Source of the DNA: WLMZ01 sp037140375
GTDB lineage: Bacteria > Actinomycetota > Acidimicrobiia > Acidimicrobiales > Ilumatobacteraceae
Assembly (NCBI GenBank): GCA_037140375.1
Contig: JBAXER010000032.1
Location: 1 to 30,165 of the forward strand
Direction of reading: 5' to 3'
DNA length: 30,165 nucleotides
Position numbers and translations under genes: made by a program. This document shows, one piece after another, positions 1-5,785 of this stretch; within the stretch, counting starts at the first letter, position 1, and each line of letters starts with the position of its first letter. The notes beneath the pieces were generated by a model that was not told the DNA's origin, made no database searches, and was given only the letters and a program-made list of their open reading frames with translations.

Positions 1-1
1 G

Positions 2-115
2 CCTCACGGGTGCATTCACTTTGCTGGCGAGCACACCGCAACATGGACCGGCTACCTCGAGGGCGCGGTCGAGAGCGGCGAGACGGTTGCGTCGCGACTC
101 CTCGCGAACCGCTAG
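2..115 (+). CDS. Flavin monoamine oxidase-like protein, C-terminal fragment (5' end outside window)
   Basis: Only the last 37 codons are present, read in frame from base 2 to a TAG at 113-115. The residues HFAGEHTA, then GYLEGAVESGE, match the C-terminal FAD-binding signature of the flavin amine oxidase/NAD(P)-binding Rossmann superfamily, where a G-E-x-T segment contacts the flavin and a GAxxSG helix follows. Enzymes of this group oxidise amines or act as desaturases or protoporphyrinogen oxidases; the substrate cannot be told from so short a piece. The next gene starts 12 nt downstream on the same strand, so the two are probably cotranscribed. Confidence 0.7.
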   Translation, partial: PHGCIHFAGEHTATWTGYLEGAVESGETVASRLLANR

Positions 116-127
116 CGTTTCGGCATC

Positions 128-1051
128 ATGCCAAGTACCAACGCGCCCCGTGTCGCGCTCGGGCCCACATCCGCTCCGTCTTGGATGGCCGATGCCATCA
201 TCGCCGGCGGTGGAGAAGTTGTTGACCTTGCCGATGCTGAAGCATTGGTCTGGGCGAGCGGCAAAGATGCCAACCAACTCGCCGACGCACTCGCCGACGC
301 CGATCACATTCGGTGGGTGCAGTTGCCCTTCGCGGGCATCGAGCCCTTTGTTCATCTGATCGACACCGATCGACTGTGGACCTGCGCCAAGGGTGTCTTC
401 GCCGAGCCTTGCGCCGAGATGGCGCTCACGCTTGCGTTGGCGGGTATGCGCGGCCTAGGAACCTATGCGCGAGCCACCTCGTGGAGCCGCCCGCAGGGCA
501 TCAACCTTGCTGGAGCGCGAGTCACGATTATGGGTGGCGGCGGAATTGCCGAAGCCTTCCTGCGTCTCATCAAGCCGTTCGATTGTCATGTCACCGTGGT
601 TCGCAACAAGGTGCAAGACATGGATGGCGCCGACATCGTGGTCGAGCCCGAGCAGTATGCGCATTGCCTGCCCGGCGCCGATCTTGTGGTGCTGGCGCTT
701 GCGCTCACTCCCGATACTGAGGGCATGATCTCGCGCAGCGAACTCGAGATGATGGAGCCGCACGCGTGGCTCGTCAACGTGGCGCGTGGCAAACACATTG
801 TCACCGACGATCTCGTGTGGGCGTTGCAGAACAACATCATTGGCGGCGCCGGTCTCGATGTCACCGACCCTGAGCCGCTTCCCGAGGGGCACCCGTTGTG
901 GTCGCTGCCCAACTGCATCATCACGCCGCATGTGGCAAACACCCCAGAGATGGCGGTGCCGCTGCTCTCGGCGCGCATTACCCAAAACGTGCGGTTGTAC
1001 GCCGATGGCGCAGAGCTCATCGGTCCGGTTCATCACGATCGCGGTTACTAG
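128..1051 (+). CDS. D-2-hydroxyacid dehydrogenase (NAD-binding)
   Basis: A 307-residue protein of the D-isomer-specific 2-hydroxyacid dehydrogenase family, which reduces 2-keto acids to D-2-hydroxy acids in the cytoplasm with NAD(P)H. The Rossmann glycine motif GGGGIA is at residues 136-141. The family's catalytic trio is visible: R220 in NVARGKH, E249 in DPEPLPEGHPLW and H268 in ITPHVANT. Length is slightly below the usual 310-330 residues, with a short N-terminal substrate domain. The residues after the second Rossmann strand (VVRNK) lack the acidic residue that usually selects NAD, so NADP use is possible (inference). The start at 128 lies 12 nt after the preceding stop with no clear Shine-Dalgarno sequence, suggesting cotranscription. 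Substrate unknown. Confidence 0.9.
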   Translation: MPSTNAPRVALGPTSAPSWMADAIIAGGGEVVDLADAEALVWASGKDANQLADALADADHIRWVQLPFAGIEPFVHLIDTDRLWTCAKGVFAEPCAEMALTLALAGMRGLGTYARATSWSRPQGINLAGARVTIMGGGGIAEAFLRLIKPFDCHVTVVRNKVQDMDGADIVVEPEQYAHCLPGADLVVLALALTPDTEGMISRSELEMMEPHAWLVNVARGKHIVTDDLVWALQNNIIGGAGLDVTDPEPLPEGHPLWSLPNCIITPHVANTPEMAVPLLSARITQNVRLYADGAELIGPVHHDRGY

Positions 1052-1085
1052 TCCACTCAGCGATGCGCTTGCGGCGTTGGCTGTC

Positions 1086-1091
1086 TAACGT
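1086..1091 (+). promoter_or_regulatory. Putative -10 element TAACGT of the J-domain gene
   Basis: TAACGT fits the TANNNT -10 pattern seen before many genes here and ends 6 nt before the ATC codon at 1098, the same spacing as for hisC, hisI, groES and others. It places the probable first codon at 1098. No convincing -35 is visible. Confidence 0.5.
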
Positions 1092-1097
1092 AGACGC

Positions 1098-1715
1098 ATC
1101 GTCAACTATTACGAATGCCTCGGAGTATCGCCTGCAGCGAATCGCGAAGACATTCGCGTTGCCTATCGCAATCTCGCGCGGCGTTTTCACCCCGACGCCA
1201 AAGGCGAGTCTTCGGCCGTTCGCATGGCTGAGATCAACAACGCCTGGAAGGTGCTCTCTGACCCTGCCAAACGTTCTGCGTACGACCTGAGCCTCGAACG
1301 GTCTCGTCGGGCCGCCTACGGCAGCGCAGCGCAGTCGGGCGGGTCGGCGTCGGGTTCGAAGTCTGCGTCGAGTGCGGCGTCGGCGGTGCAGCAGCTAGTC
1401 ATTGCGCCCACGCCATCGAAGTTTCCGTGGCGATTTTTGGCGGTCATGGGCGTGCTCGGAATTGCCTTCGTGCTGGTGAACGCGGCGTTCACGAAGCCAG
1501 GTTCTCCGCTCAAGCCAGACAACCTCATCGAGGCCGGCTCGTGCGTTGATATCGCCGACAACGGCGATGCCACTGAGGTGCTGTGTAACGGCGCAAACGA
1601 CGGTGTGGTGCACTCGCTGATCTCGTTCGATGCGGTGTGCACTCAAGGAACCGAGTCGCACCGTGACCGACAGGGCATGGGCCAGGTGTGCGTTCGTTTG
1701 GCGGGGTCGCGATGA
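1098..1715 (+). CDS. Membrane-anchored J-domain (DnaJ-like) protein with apparent ATC start
   Basis: From 1098 the frame gives 205 residues. Residues 4-60 form a J-domain: NYYECLGVSP, a helix II ending LARRF, the HPD motif at 31-33 that stimulates Hsp70 ATPase, and NNAWKVLSDPAKRSAYD. An Ala/Ser/Gly-rich linker follows, then one membrane helix (about residues 110-130, FLAVMGVLGIAFVLVNAAF) and a C-terminal domain with four cysteines, probably outside the membrane and resembling small LppU-type domains. An in-frame TAA is at 1086-1088, and no ATG, GTG, TTG or CTG lies between it and the J-domain. The first canonical start, ATG 1224, would delete the HPD motif. ATC at 1098, at leaderless spacing from TAACGT, is therefore my chosen start; a base error is the main alternative. 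Likely role: a co-chaperone working at the membrane. Confidence 0.75.
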   Translation: MVNYYECLGVSPAANREDIRVAYRNLARRFHPDAKGESSAVRMAEINNAWKVLSDPAKRSAYDLSLERSRRAAYGSAAQSGGSASGSKSASSAASAVQQLVIAPTPSKFPWRFLAVMGVLGIAFVLVNAAFTKPGSPLKPDNLIEAGSCVDIADNGDATEVLCNGANDGVVHSLISFDAVCTQGTESHRDRQGMGQVCVRLAGSR

Positions 1716-1770
1716 CCCAAACAACGACCGCAGCGTTGGCCAACGAGTAGGCGCTGCGACGATGCGCTGC

Positions 1771-1776
1771 TACCAT
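1771..1776 (+). promoter_or_regulatory. Putative -10 element TACCAT of tRNA-Val
   Basis: TACCAT lies 12 nt before the mature 5' end of tRNA-Val, leaving a short 5' leader for RNase P. A perfect 10-bp palindrome, GTTGGCCAAC, is at 1735-1744, 26 nt upstream. Confidence 0.4.
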
Positions 1777-1788
1777 ACGAGCGCCTTC

Positions 1789-1861
1789 GGGCGATTAGCT
1801 CAGTTGGTAGAGCGCTACGTTCACACCGTAGAGGTCATCGGTTCGAGACCGGTATCGCCCA
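1789..1861 (+). tRNA. tRNA-Val (anticodon CAC)
   Basis: The 73-nt sequence folds as a full cloverleaf. The acceptor GGGCGAT (1789-1795) pairs with ATCGCCC (1854-1860), with discriminator A at 1861. The anticodon stem CTACG/CGTAG encloses loop TTCACAC, giving anticodon CAC, which reads GTG. The T-arm contains GGTTCGAGACC. The 3' CCA is not encoded (bases after the discriminator are CAA), so it must be added after transcription. Confidence 0.97.
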
Positions 1862-1862
1862 C

Positions 1863-1887
1863 AAAAACGGCCGCAGTTTCTTGCGGC
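1863..1887 (-). terminator. Intrinsic terminator of the ECF sigma factor gene
   Basis: Read on the minus strand, GCCGCA - AGAAAC - TGCGGC forms a 6-bp GC-rich hairpin (1870-1887), followed by a C and then GTTTTTG. The hairpin begins inside the sigma-gene stop codon (1887-1889), and the T-tract ends just after the oppositely oriented tRNA-Val. Confidence 0.65.
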
Positions 1888-2417
1888 TACGACGCCTGCG
1901 CGGCGCGCACTTCGGCGGCCAGATCGGCCCGGGCGCGGGCCACACGTGACCGCACGGTTCCCACGGGGCAACCCATTGCTTCAGCAGCTTCGTCGTAGGA
2001 CAGGCCGGCCACTTGGGTCAGCACGAATGCCTCGCGACGATCAGGGTCAATACTCTTGAGTAGCTCCCAGACCGCAGGGTCTGAGTTGGCAAAAATGCTG
2101 TCGGTGGCATTGGTCGTGAGGGCGTCGGCCAAACGGCGCTGGCGTTGACGAGACCGCACATGGTCGGCGCAGACCCGCCGGCCAATGACCAGCATCCAAC
2201 CAGTAACCGAGGCCTCGCCGCGGTAGCTAGGTAGCGAGCGAAGCACGCGAATATACGTCTCTTGCACGAGATCGTCTTCTTCGCCAGGCGACCCAAGCGC
2301 TGAACACATGCGCCAAATGATCGGCTGGGTAGCGCGAACCAGTTCGCGAATGGCAACGTCGTCGCCCTCAATTGCTGCAGCCACATAACGGCGTAGGCGC
2401 TGGTCCAGATCACTCAT
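1887..2417 (-). CDS. ECF-type RNA polymerase sigma factor, SigC-like
   Basis: A 176-residue sigma-70 family protein with only regions 2 and 4, as in extracytoplasmic-function sigma factors. Region 2 is about residues 20-92, with DDLVQETYIRVLRSLPSY and the WMLVIGRRVCADHVR promoter-melting segment. Region 4 is about 118-168, with the helix-turn-helix GLSYDEAAEAMGCPVGTVRSRVARAR. The latter closely resembles what I recall of mycobacterial SigC. An upstream in-frame start at 2453 exists, but MSDLDQ at 2417 fits the family better and has CAATCT 8 nt upstream. No anti-sigma gene is adjacent; a DinB-fold protein is transcribed divergently from 2536. The target regulon is unknown. Confidence 0.9.
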   Translation of the reverse strand: MSDLDQRLRRYVAAAIEGDDVAIRELVRATQPIIWRMCSALGSPGEEDDLVQETYIRVLRSLPSYRGEASVTGWMLVIGRRVCADHVRSRQRQRRLADALTTNATDSIFANSDPAVWELLKSIDPDRREAFVLTQVAGLSYDEAAEAMGCPVGTVRSRVARARADLAAEVRAAQAS

Positions 2418-2523
2418 CGGCGTCAAGATTGGCACATGGCGCTTTGGTCGCAACGCTTTTCATGCAAATTGGGTCGATCGGCCCATGTCCTGAAAAGTTT
2501 GCGCCCTCGTGAACACAACGATC

Positions 2524-2529
2524 TACGAT
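2524..2529 (+). promoter_or_regulatory. Putative -10 element TACGAT for the TIGR03086-like gene
   Basis: TACGAT ends 6 nt before the ATG at 2536, separated by GGCCGG. The same GGCCGG spacer sits between TAACAT and the start codon of hisI, so 2536 is preferred over the in-frame ATG at 2509, which would lie upstream of the transcription start. Confidence 0.55.
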
Positions 2530-2535
2530 GGCCGG

Positions 2536-3084
2536 ATGAGCAACGAAGTTATTCAGCGGGTCACAGGTCTTCTCCAGGGTTTCGACGCACGAGTGCGCGC
2601 AACCGACTCGAGCGCATGGGGTAATCAGTCCCCGTGCGGCGACTGGACCGCACGCGATGTTGTGGTGCATGTGGCCAACAACCTGAGCCGCATCGGTGCA
2701 GTGCTCTCCAGCGGCGCCCCGGTCGAGGTTGCTGCTGACGCTGATATCGCCGCTGCATGGACCAGCGCTCAGGCTCAGTTCATCGCTGGTCTCAGCACCG
2801 GCGATTTGAGCCAGAACGTGCCCGGCCCATTTGGTCCGATGCCTGCCGAGCAGCTCATCGGCCGGCTGATCTGTAACGACGTGTTGGTGCACACCTGGGA
2901 TCTGGCCCGCGCCGTGGGCGGCGATGAGTCTCTCGATCAGGGCGCTGTCGAAGGCGCCCTGTCGGGTCTGCTTCCGCTCGACGCCATGCTTCGCCAGCCC
3001 GGCGTGTTCGGTGCCAAGGTCGAAGCGCCTGCCGGAGCCGATGCACAGACGCAGTTGCTCTGCTTCCTTGGCCGTCAGGTCTAA
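2536..3084 (+). CDS. TIGR03086 family / DinB-fold metal-binding protein (maleylpyruvate isomerase-like N-terminal domain)
   Basis: A 182-residue protein with the hallmarks of the actinobacterial TIGR03086 group: SPCGDWTARDVVVHVANN near residues 32-49 and the highly typical LVHTWDLARAVG at 117-128. H45, H119 and D122 are likely ligands of the divalent metal in this DinB-like four-helix fold. Related proteins include mycothiol-dependent isomerases and transferases, and mycothiol synthesis is expected here because mshD is at 11190-12140; a mycothiol-linked reaction is inference. It is transcribed away from the sigma factor gene, with 118 bp between the starts. The exact reaction is unknown. Confidence 0.85.
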   Translation: MSNEVIQRVTGLLQGFDARVRATDSSAWGNQSPCGDWTARDVVVHVANNLSRIGAVLSSGAPVEVAADADIAAAWTSAQAQFIAGLSTGDLSQNVPGPFGPMPAEQLIGRLICNDVLVHTWDLARAVGGDESLDQGAVEGALSGLLPLDAMLRQPGVFGAKVEAPAGADAQTQLLCFLGRQV

Positions 3085-3135
3085 GCACTTCACGACCTTG
3101 CGTCGATGAAACTCATTCCGGCTGTGGCGCAGTAG

Positions 3136-3141
3136 TACGTT
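3136..3141 (+). promoter_or_regulatory. Putative -10 element TACGTT for the DUF3499-like gene
   Basis: TACGTT ends 7 nt before the ATG at 3149, matching the leaderless arrangement of neighbouring genes. No Shine-Dalgarno sequence is seen. Confidence 0.45.
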
Positions 3142-3148
3142 TGTCGTC

Positions 3149-3727
3149 ATGGGTCGCCTCTGTGAACGTCCAGGATGCTCCGCGCCGGCTGGCGTTGCGT
3201 ATGGCATGGACCCCGATCGCCTCTTGGTCTGGCTCGATACCGTGCCCGATGGTGCACCGCCGCTTCGCGCTGGTGTTGTGTGCCGTCGCCATGCCGATGC
3301 AATGGTGGTGCCACGCGGGTGGACTCTCGACGATCGCCGCGAGCCGCGCCCGCGCTTGTTCAGAGTGGCCGACCGTGATGCCACCAGCGAACTGCGCCGC
3401 ATTCGTCGACCAGTTCGTAAGCCCAACGATGTAGTGGCGGTCGAGCCGCAACTGGCTTTTCACGCTGAGGCCTCATCAGACGAAACCGAAGTCCCCGACG
3501 CGCCGGCCGTTGAGCGTGTCTTGCCCGAAGAACTCCCACCGCTGACTCCGGTGTTGGTTGGCGACTTCGTGCCGCTCGTGTCATCTGACCCCGACGAGAC
3601 TCGGGCAATGCCGTGGCGTCCCGTATTCGACGACGCCGACGATCTCAATGGCTTACTGAAGACCACGAGCCCGTTGTTGTCGCGGGCGTTCCGCGGCCAG
3701 CAACGCGATCCGCGAGCCAAGGGCTAG
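3149..3727 (+). CDS. DUF3499-like protein with an N-terminal zinc-ribbon-like motif
   Basis: A 192-residue protein. The first 60 residues resemble DUF3499, a small actinobacterial domain of unknown function: C5 and C10 in LCERPGCSAPA, then C45 and H48 in VVCRRHAD, followed by the typical PRGWTL. The C-x4-C ... C-x2-H arrangement suggests a single zinc site. The remaining about 130 residues are acidic and proline-rich, look largely disordered and end in a short basic tail, RGQQRDPRAKG. Its usual conservation in actinobacteria suggests a housekeeping role, but no function is known to me. It converges on the secreted coiled-coil gene across two hairpins. Confidence 0.75.
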   Translation: MGRLCERPGCSAPAGVAYGMDPDRLLVWLDTVPDGAPPLRAGVVCRRHADAMVVPRGWTLDDRREPRPRLFRVADRDATSELRRIRRPVRKPNDVVAVEPQLAFHAEASSDETEVPDAPAVERVLPEELPPLTPVLVGDFVPLVSSDPDETRAMPWRPVFDDADDLNGLLKTTSPLLSRAFRGQQRDPRAKG

Positions 3728-3730
3728 CCG

Positions 3731-3770
3731 AAAAACAAAATCGACGCCCCACCAGAACAGGGGCGTCGAT
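3731..3770 (-). terminator. Strong intrinsic terminator, mainly for the minus-strand secreted-protein gene
   Basis: ATCGACGCCCC (3740-3750) and GGGGCGTCGAT (3760-3770) form a perfect 11-bp stem with a 9-nt loop. On the minus strand it is followed by TTTGTTTTT (3739-3731), an excellent release tract. On the plus strand the tail is only CTGTTATTTC, so it may terminate the DUF3499-like gene less efficiently. Confidence 0.8.
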
Positions 3771-3788
3771 CTGTTATTTCGTGTGTAC

Positions 3789-3816
3789 CGGCGCCCCAAC
3801 CAGGCTCGGGGCGCCG
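3789..3816. repeat. Second, related hairpin between convergent genes
   Basis: CGGCGCCCC (3789-3797) and GGGGCGCCG (3808-3816) form a perfect 9-bp stem with a 10-nt loop, 18 nt from the first hairpin. It shares the CGCCCCA..CCAG....GGGGCG layout with the first, but an A-T pair there is a G-C pair here. A third small element, GGGG-TTT-CCCC, is at 3828-3838, nearer to the minus-strand stop codon. No long T-tract adjoins it, so it is not a classic terminator on its own. Confidence 0.6.
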
Positions 3817-3850
3817 ATACTTCTGTAGGGGTTTCCCCGTCGGTATGGGC

Positions 3851-4333
3851 TTATGGTGCCGACACTGGGGTAGTCGTTGAAGGGGCGCAGGCTGGGCGCA
3901 TGCGCTGTACTTCTTTGACGATGCGAGCGTTGGTCTTGTTGATGTCGCGCTGCAACTTCATGATCCGCTTATTGATCTTCTTGACAGCCTTGTTCGAGGC
4001 GGTTGCCTTCGACGCGTTGAGCGAAGCGATGCGAGCGGTGAGGCTCGCAACCACGTTGTTCAGGCGGGCCGTGCGGGCAGCAACACGGTCGGGCGAGTGC
4101 GACGAGAAGCAGTCGCCAGCGGCGTGGTGGGCCTCGTGGTTTGCCTCGTGGACGCTGCTCGACGTAGGAACGCTGCTCGACGGCATGCTGCTCGACGACG
4201 GAATGCTGGTCTTGGTACGTGGGTTGTCATCGACGCCGCCGCGGCCACTGCCGCTACCGAAAGCGATTCCGCCACCGTGAGCCATCAGGCCAACCGACAA
4301 CGCAACTACTGCAACTTTTGATGTGAACTTCAT
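3851..4333 (-). CDS. Secreted basic coiled-coil protein of unknown function
   Basis: A 160-residue protein I do not recognise. Residues 1-26 look like a signal peptide (MKFTSK, then a hydrophobic stretch to MAHGGGIAFG). Residues 30-62 are a Ser/Pro/Gly linker with repeated (I/M/V)PSSS units. HEANHEAHH at 62-70 is histidine-rich and might bind metal. Residues 80-146 form a basic coiled coil (LNNVVASLTARIASLNASK, then VKKINKRIMKLQRDINK), bracketed by the only two cysteines, C75 and C149, which could form a disulfide. A Thr/Pro/Ser tail follows. The ATG at 4333 is fixed by a strong Shine-Dalgarno sequence and the signal peptide; longer in-frame extensions lack both. Likely exported and possibly wall-associated (inference). 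Confidence 0.75.
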   Translation of the reverse strand: MKFTSKVAVVALSVGLMAHGGGIAFGSGSGRGGVDDNPRTKTSIPSSSSMPSSSVPTSSSVHEANHEAHHAAGDCFSSHSPDRVAARTARLNNVVASLTARIASLNASKATASNKAVKKINKRIMKLQRDINKTNARIVKEVQRMRPACAPSTTTPVSAP

Positions 4334-4338
4334 GGTGT

Positions 4339-4345
4339 CTCCCTC
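4339..4345 (-). promoter_or_regulatory. Shine-Dalgarno sequence GAGGGAG for the secreted protein
   Basis: On the minus strand GAGGGAG lies 5 nt before the ATG at 4333. It decides the start, and it contrasts with the many neighbours that lack any ribosome-binding site. Confidence 0.75.
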
Positions 4346-4429
4346 AAATAGATGTTCGGGGATGACACGTCGCCCAGGTGGGGAATGGTTTGGTTTCTTT
4401 GAAGTTTTCTTCTGGCGCCTGAAACCGGC

Positions 4430-4435
4430 GATACT
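4430..4435 (+). promoter_or_regulatory. Putative -10 element GATACT for the SRPBCC gene
   Basis: GATACT (first base off consensus) ends 6 nt before the GTG at 4442, as in the other leaderless starts. Confidence 0.35.
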
Positions 4436-4441
4436 GCACGG

Positions 4442-4915
4442 GTGGATATCAACGCCGACCTCAACGCCGCATGCCCTCCAGCGGGGCTTGTGGCTTGGGT
4501 CGACGATCTCACGGTGTATCCGCAATGGATGGGGCTGGTGCATCGTGCCGAGGCGCTTGGCGACGACTCGCTGGGGCGGCCGACATGGACCATCGAGTTG
4601 AGGGCGCGGCTCGGACCGTTCGCCCGATCGAAACGACTCACCATGGTGCGTACCGAATACGCAAACGTTGCTCAGGCCGGTCACGCCGAGAATTGGCGGG
4701 TGGTCTTCGAGCGTGGCGAACCCGATGGGCGCAAGCACAGCGTGTGGAGGCTCAGCGTGCAGCTCGCTGCGGTGTCAACTGGCAGCCGTCTCGAGATGAA
4801 CCTGCACTACGGCGGCGGCATGTGGGTGGGCGGGCTCGTCGAGCGGGCGCTTGAAGACGAGATCGCTGCCAGCCGTGAGCGTTTGCTCACACTGATCGGC
4901 GAGACCACGCCGTAA
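4442..4915 (+). CDS. SRPBCC (START/polyketide cyclase-like) family protein
   Basis: A 157-residue protein with the helix-grip layout of the SRPBCC superfamily: an opening strand (MDINADLNAACPP), then VAWVDDLTVYPQWMGLVHRAEAL, the usual 'helix, then Y/F-P-x-W' segment, several long strands (TWTIELRARLG, WRVVFERGE, HSVWRLSVQLAAV) and a C-terminal amphipathic helix (VERALEDEIAASRERLLTLIG). These proteins bind hydrophobic ligands in a central cavity; the ligand here is unknown. The GTG start fits the leaderless spacing. The 3' end overlaps the convergent ABC ATPase gene by 29 bp. Confidence 0.75.
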   Translation: MDINADLNAACPPAGLVAWVDDLTVYPQWMGLVHRAEALGDDSLGRPTWTIELRARLGPFARSKRLTMVRTEYANVAQAGHAENWRVVFERGEPDGRKHSVWRLSVQLAAVSTGSRLEMNLHYGGGMWVGGLVERALEDEIAASRERLLTLIGETTP

Positions 4916-5696
4916 GCCGGCCGTCGCTGCGTCGCTCTACGGTGAGCGCAAGGCCGAAGCATTCGCTGAGCGACTCAGAGGTGAGCACGGTGTCGATGGC
5001 GCCGGTCGTGAGCACCTTGCCCTCGCGTAGCAGCATCGCGTGGGTCATGCCTTCGGGTACTTCGTCGACGTGGTGGGTCACCAAGATCAATGGTGGCGCA
5101 GCTGTGTCGGTGGTGAGTTCGGCAAGTGCGTTCACCAGTTGTTCGCGGCCACCAAGATCGAGACGCGCGCTTGGCTCGTCGAGCACCAGCACGCCCGGCT
5201 CGTTCATCAATGCTCGGGCCAGCAAGACGCGCTGCTGTTCGCCCGACGACAAGGTGCCCATGCTGCGCTCGGCGTATTGCTCGACCCCCATACGGGCTAG
5301 GCATGCGCGGGCCAGGGCATAGTCGGCCTCGGTGTACGTGTGCCACCACGTCTCGAGTGCTGCGTACTTGGCGGTTACCACCGTTTCTTGTGCCGTGAGC
5401 TGGGGCCGCAACTGGGCGCCCAGCGCCGCTGACATCACACCAATGCGGCGCCTCAGCATGCGTACATCGGTGCTGCCGAGTGTTTCTCCGAGCACAGTGA
5501 CGCTGCCCGACGACGGGTGTTCGTACATCGACGCCATTCGGACGAGGGTGGTCTTGCCGGAGCCGTTGGCTCCAAGGATGAGCCAACGTTCGTTGGATCT
5601 CACCGACCAATTGATGTCGTCAAGAATTCGCCGTTCGTCGCGAATGAATGTGACATGTTCGAAACGCAGTGCCTCGCTGCCAGAAAGAGTCGTCAT
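4887..5696 (-). CDS. ABC transporter-type ATP-binding protein (no permease nearby)
   Basis: A 269-residue single nucleotide-binding domain. Walker A GANGSGKTT is at 42-50, the signature LSSGEQQR at 149-156, Walker B VLVLDEPS at 169-176, the D-loop ARLDLGG after it, and the switch histidine in VTHHVDE around 208. Where most ABC ATPases have the Q-loop glutamine this one reads VMSAALGAQL, so the glutamine is absent or shifted. No permease or binding-protein gene adjoins it, so it either pairs with a distant membrane protein or has a non-transport role. AGGCTA on the plus strand (5706-5711) gives TAGCCT 9 nt before its ATG. It converges with the SRPBCC gene and overlaps it. Confidence 0.85.
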   Translation of the reverse strand: MTTLSGSEALRFEHVTFIRDERRILDDINWSVRSNERWLILGANGSGKTTLVRMASMYEHPSSGSVTVLGETLGSTDVRMLRRRIGVMSAALGAQLRPQLTAQETVVTAKYAALETWWHTYTEADYALARACLARMGVEQYAERSMGTLSSGEQQRVLLARALMNEPGVLVLDEPSARLDLGGREQLVNALAELTTDTAAPPLILVTHHVDEVPEGMTHAMLLREGKVLTTGAIDTVLTSESLSECFGLALTVERRSDGRLTAWSRRSV

Positions 5697-5769
5697 GGTT
5701 CGCTCAGGCTAGGGCACGTGGTGACTTCTGGCGCTGCCGCAATGACGGTACGCAAACGGCGCCAACAGG

Positions 5770-5775
5770 TACCAT
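5770..5775 (+). promoter_or_regulatory. Putative -10 element TACCAT for the M23 peptidase
   Basis: TACCAT ends 10 nt before the ATG at 5786, so a leader of only a few nucleotides is expected. It supports 5786 over the longer in-frame start at 5669, which would add a segment upstream of the signal peptide. Confidence 0.4.
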
Positions 5776-5785
5776 TTGCTCCGTC

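Noticed and set aside
1735..1744. Perfect palindrome GTTGGCCAAC upstream of tRNA-Val
   Set aside because: No adjoining second copy or conserved spacing to judge; 10-bp palindromes are common enough by chance.
2410..3426. A 338-codon minus-strand open frame across the TIGR03086 and DUF3499-like genes
   Set aside because: It spans two recognisable plus-strand genes and their intergenic region, with no domain and no plausible start.
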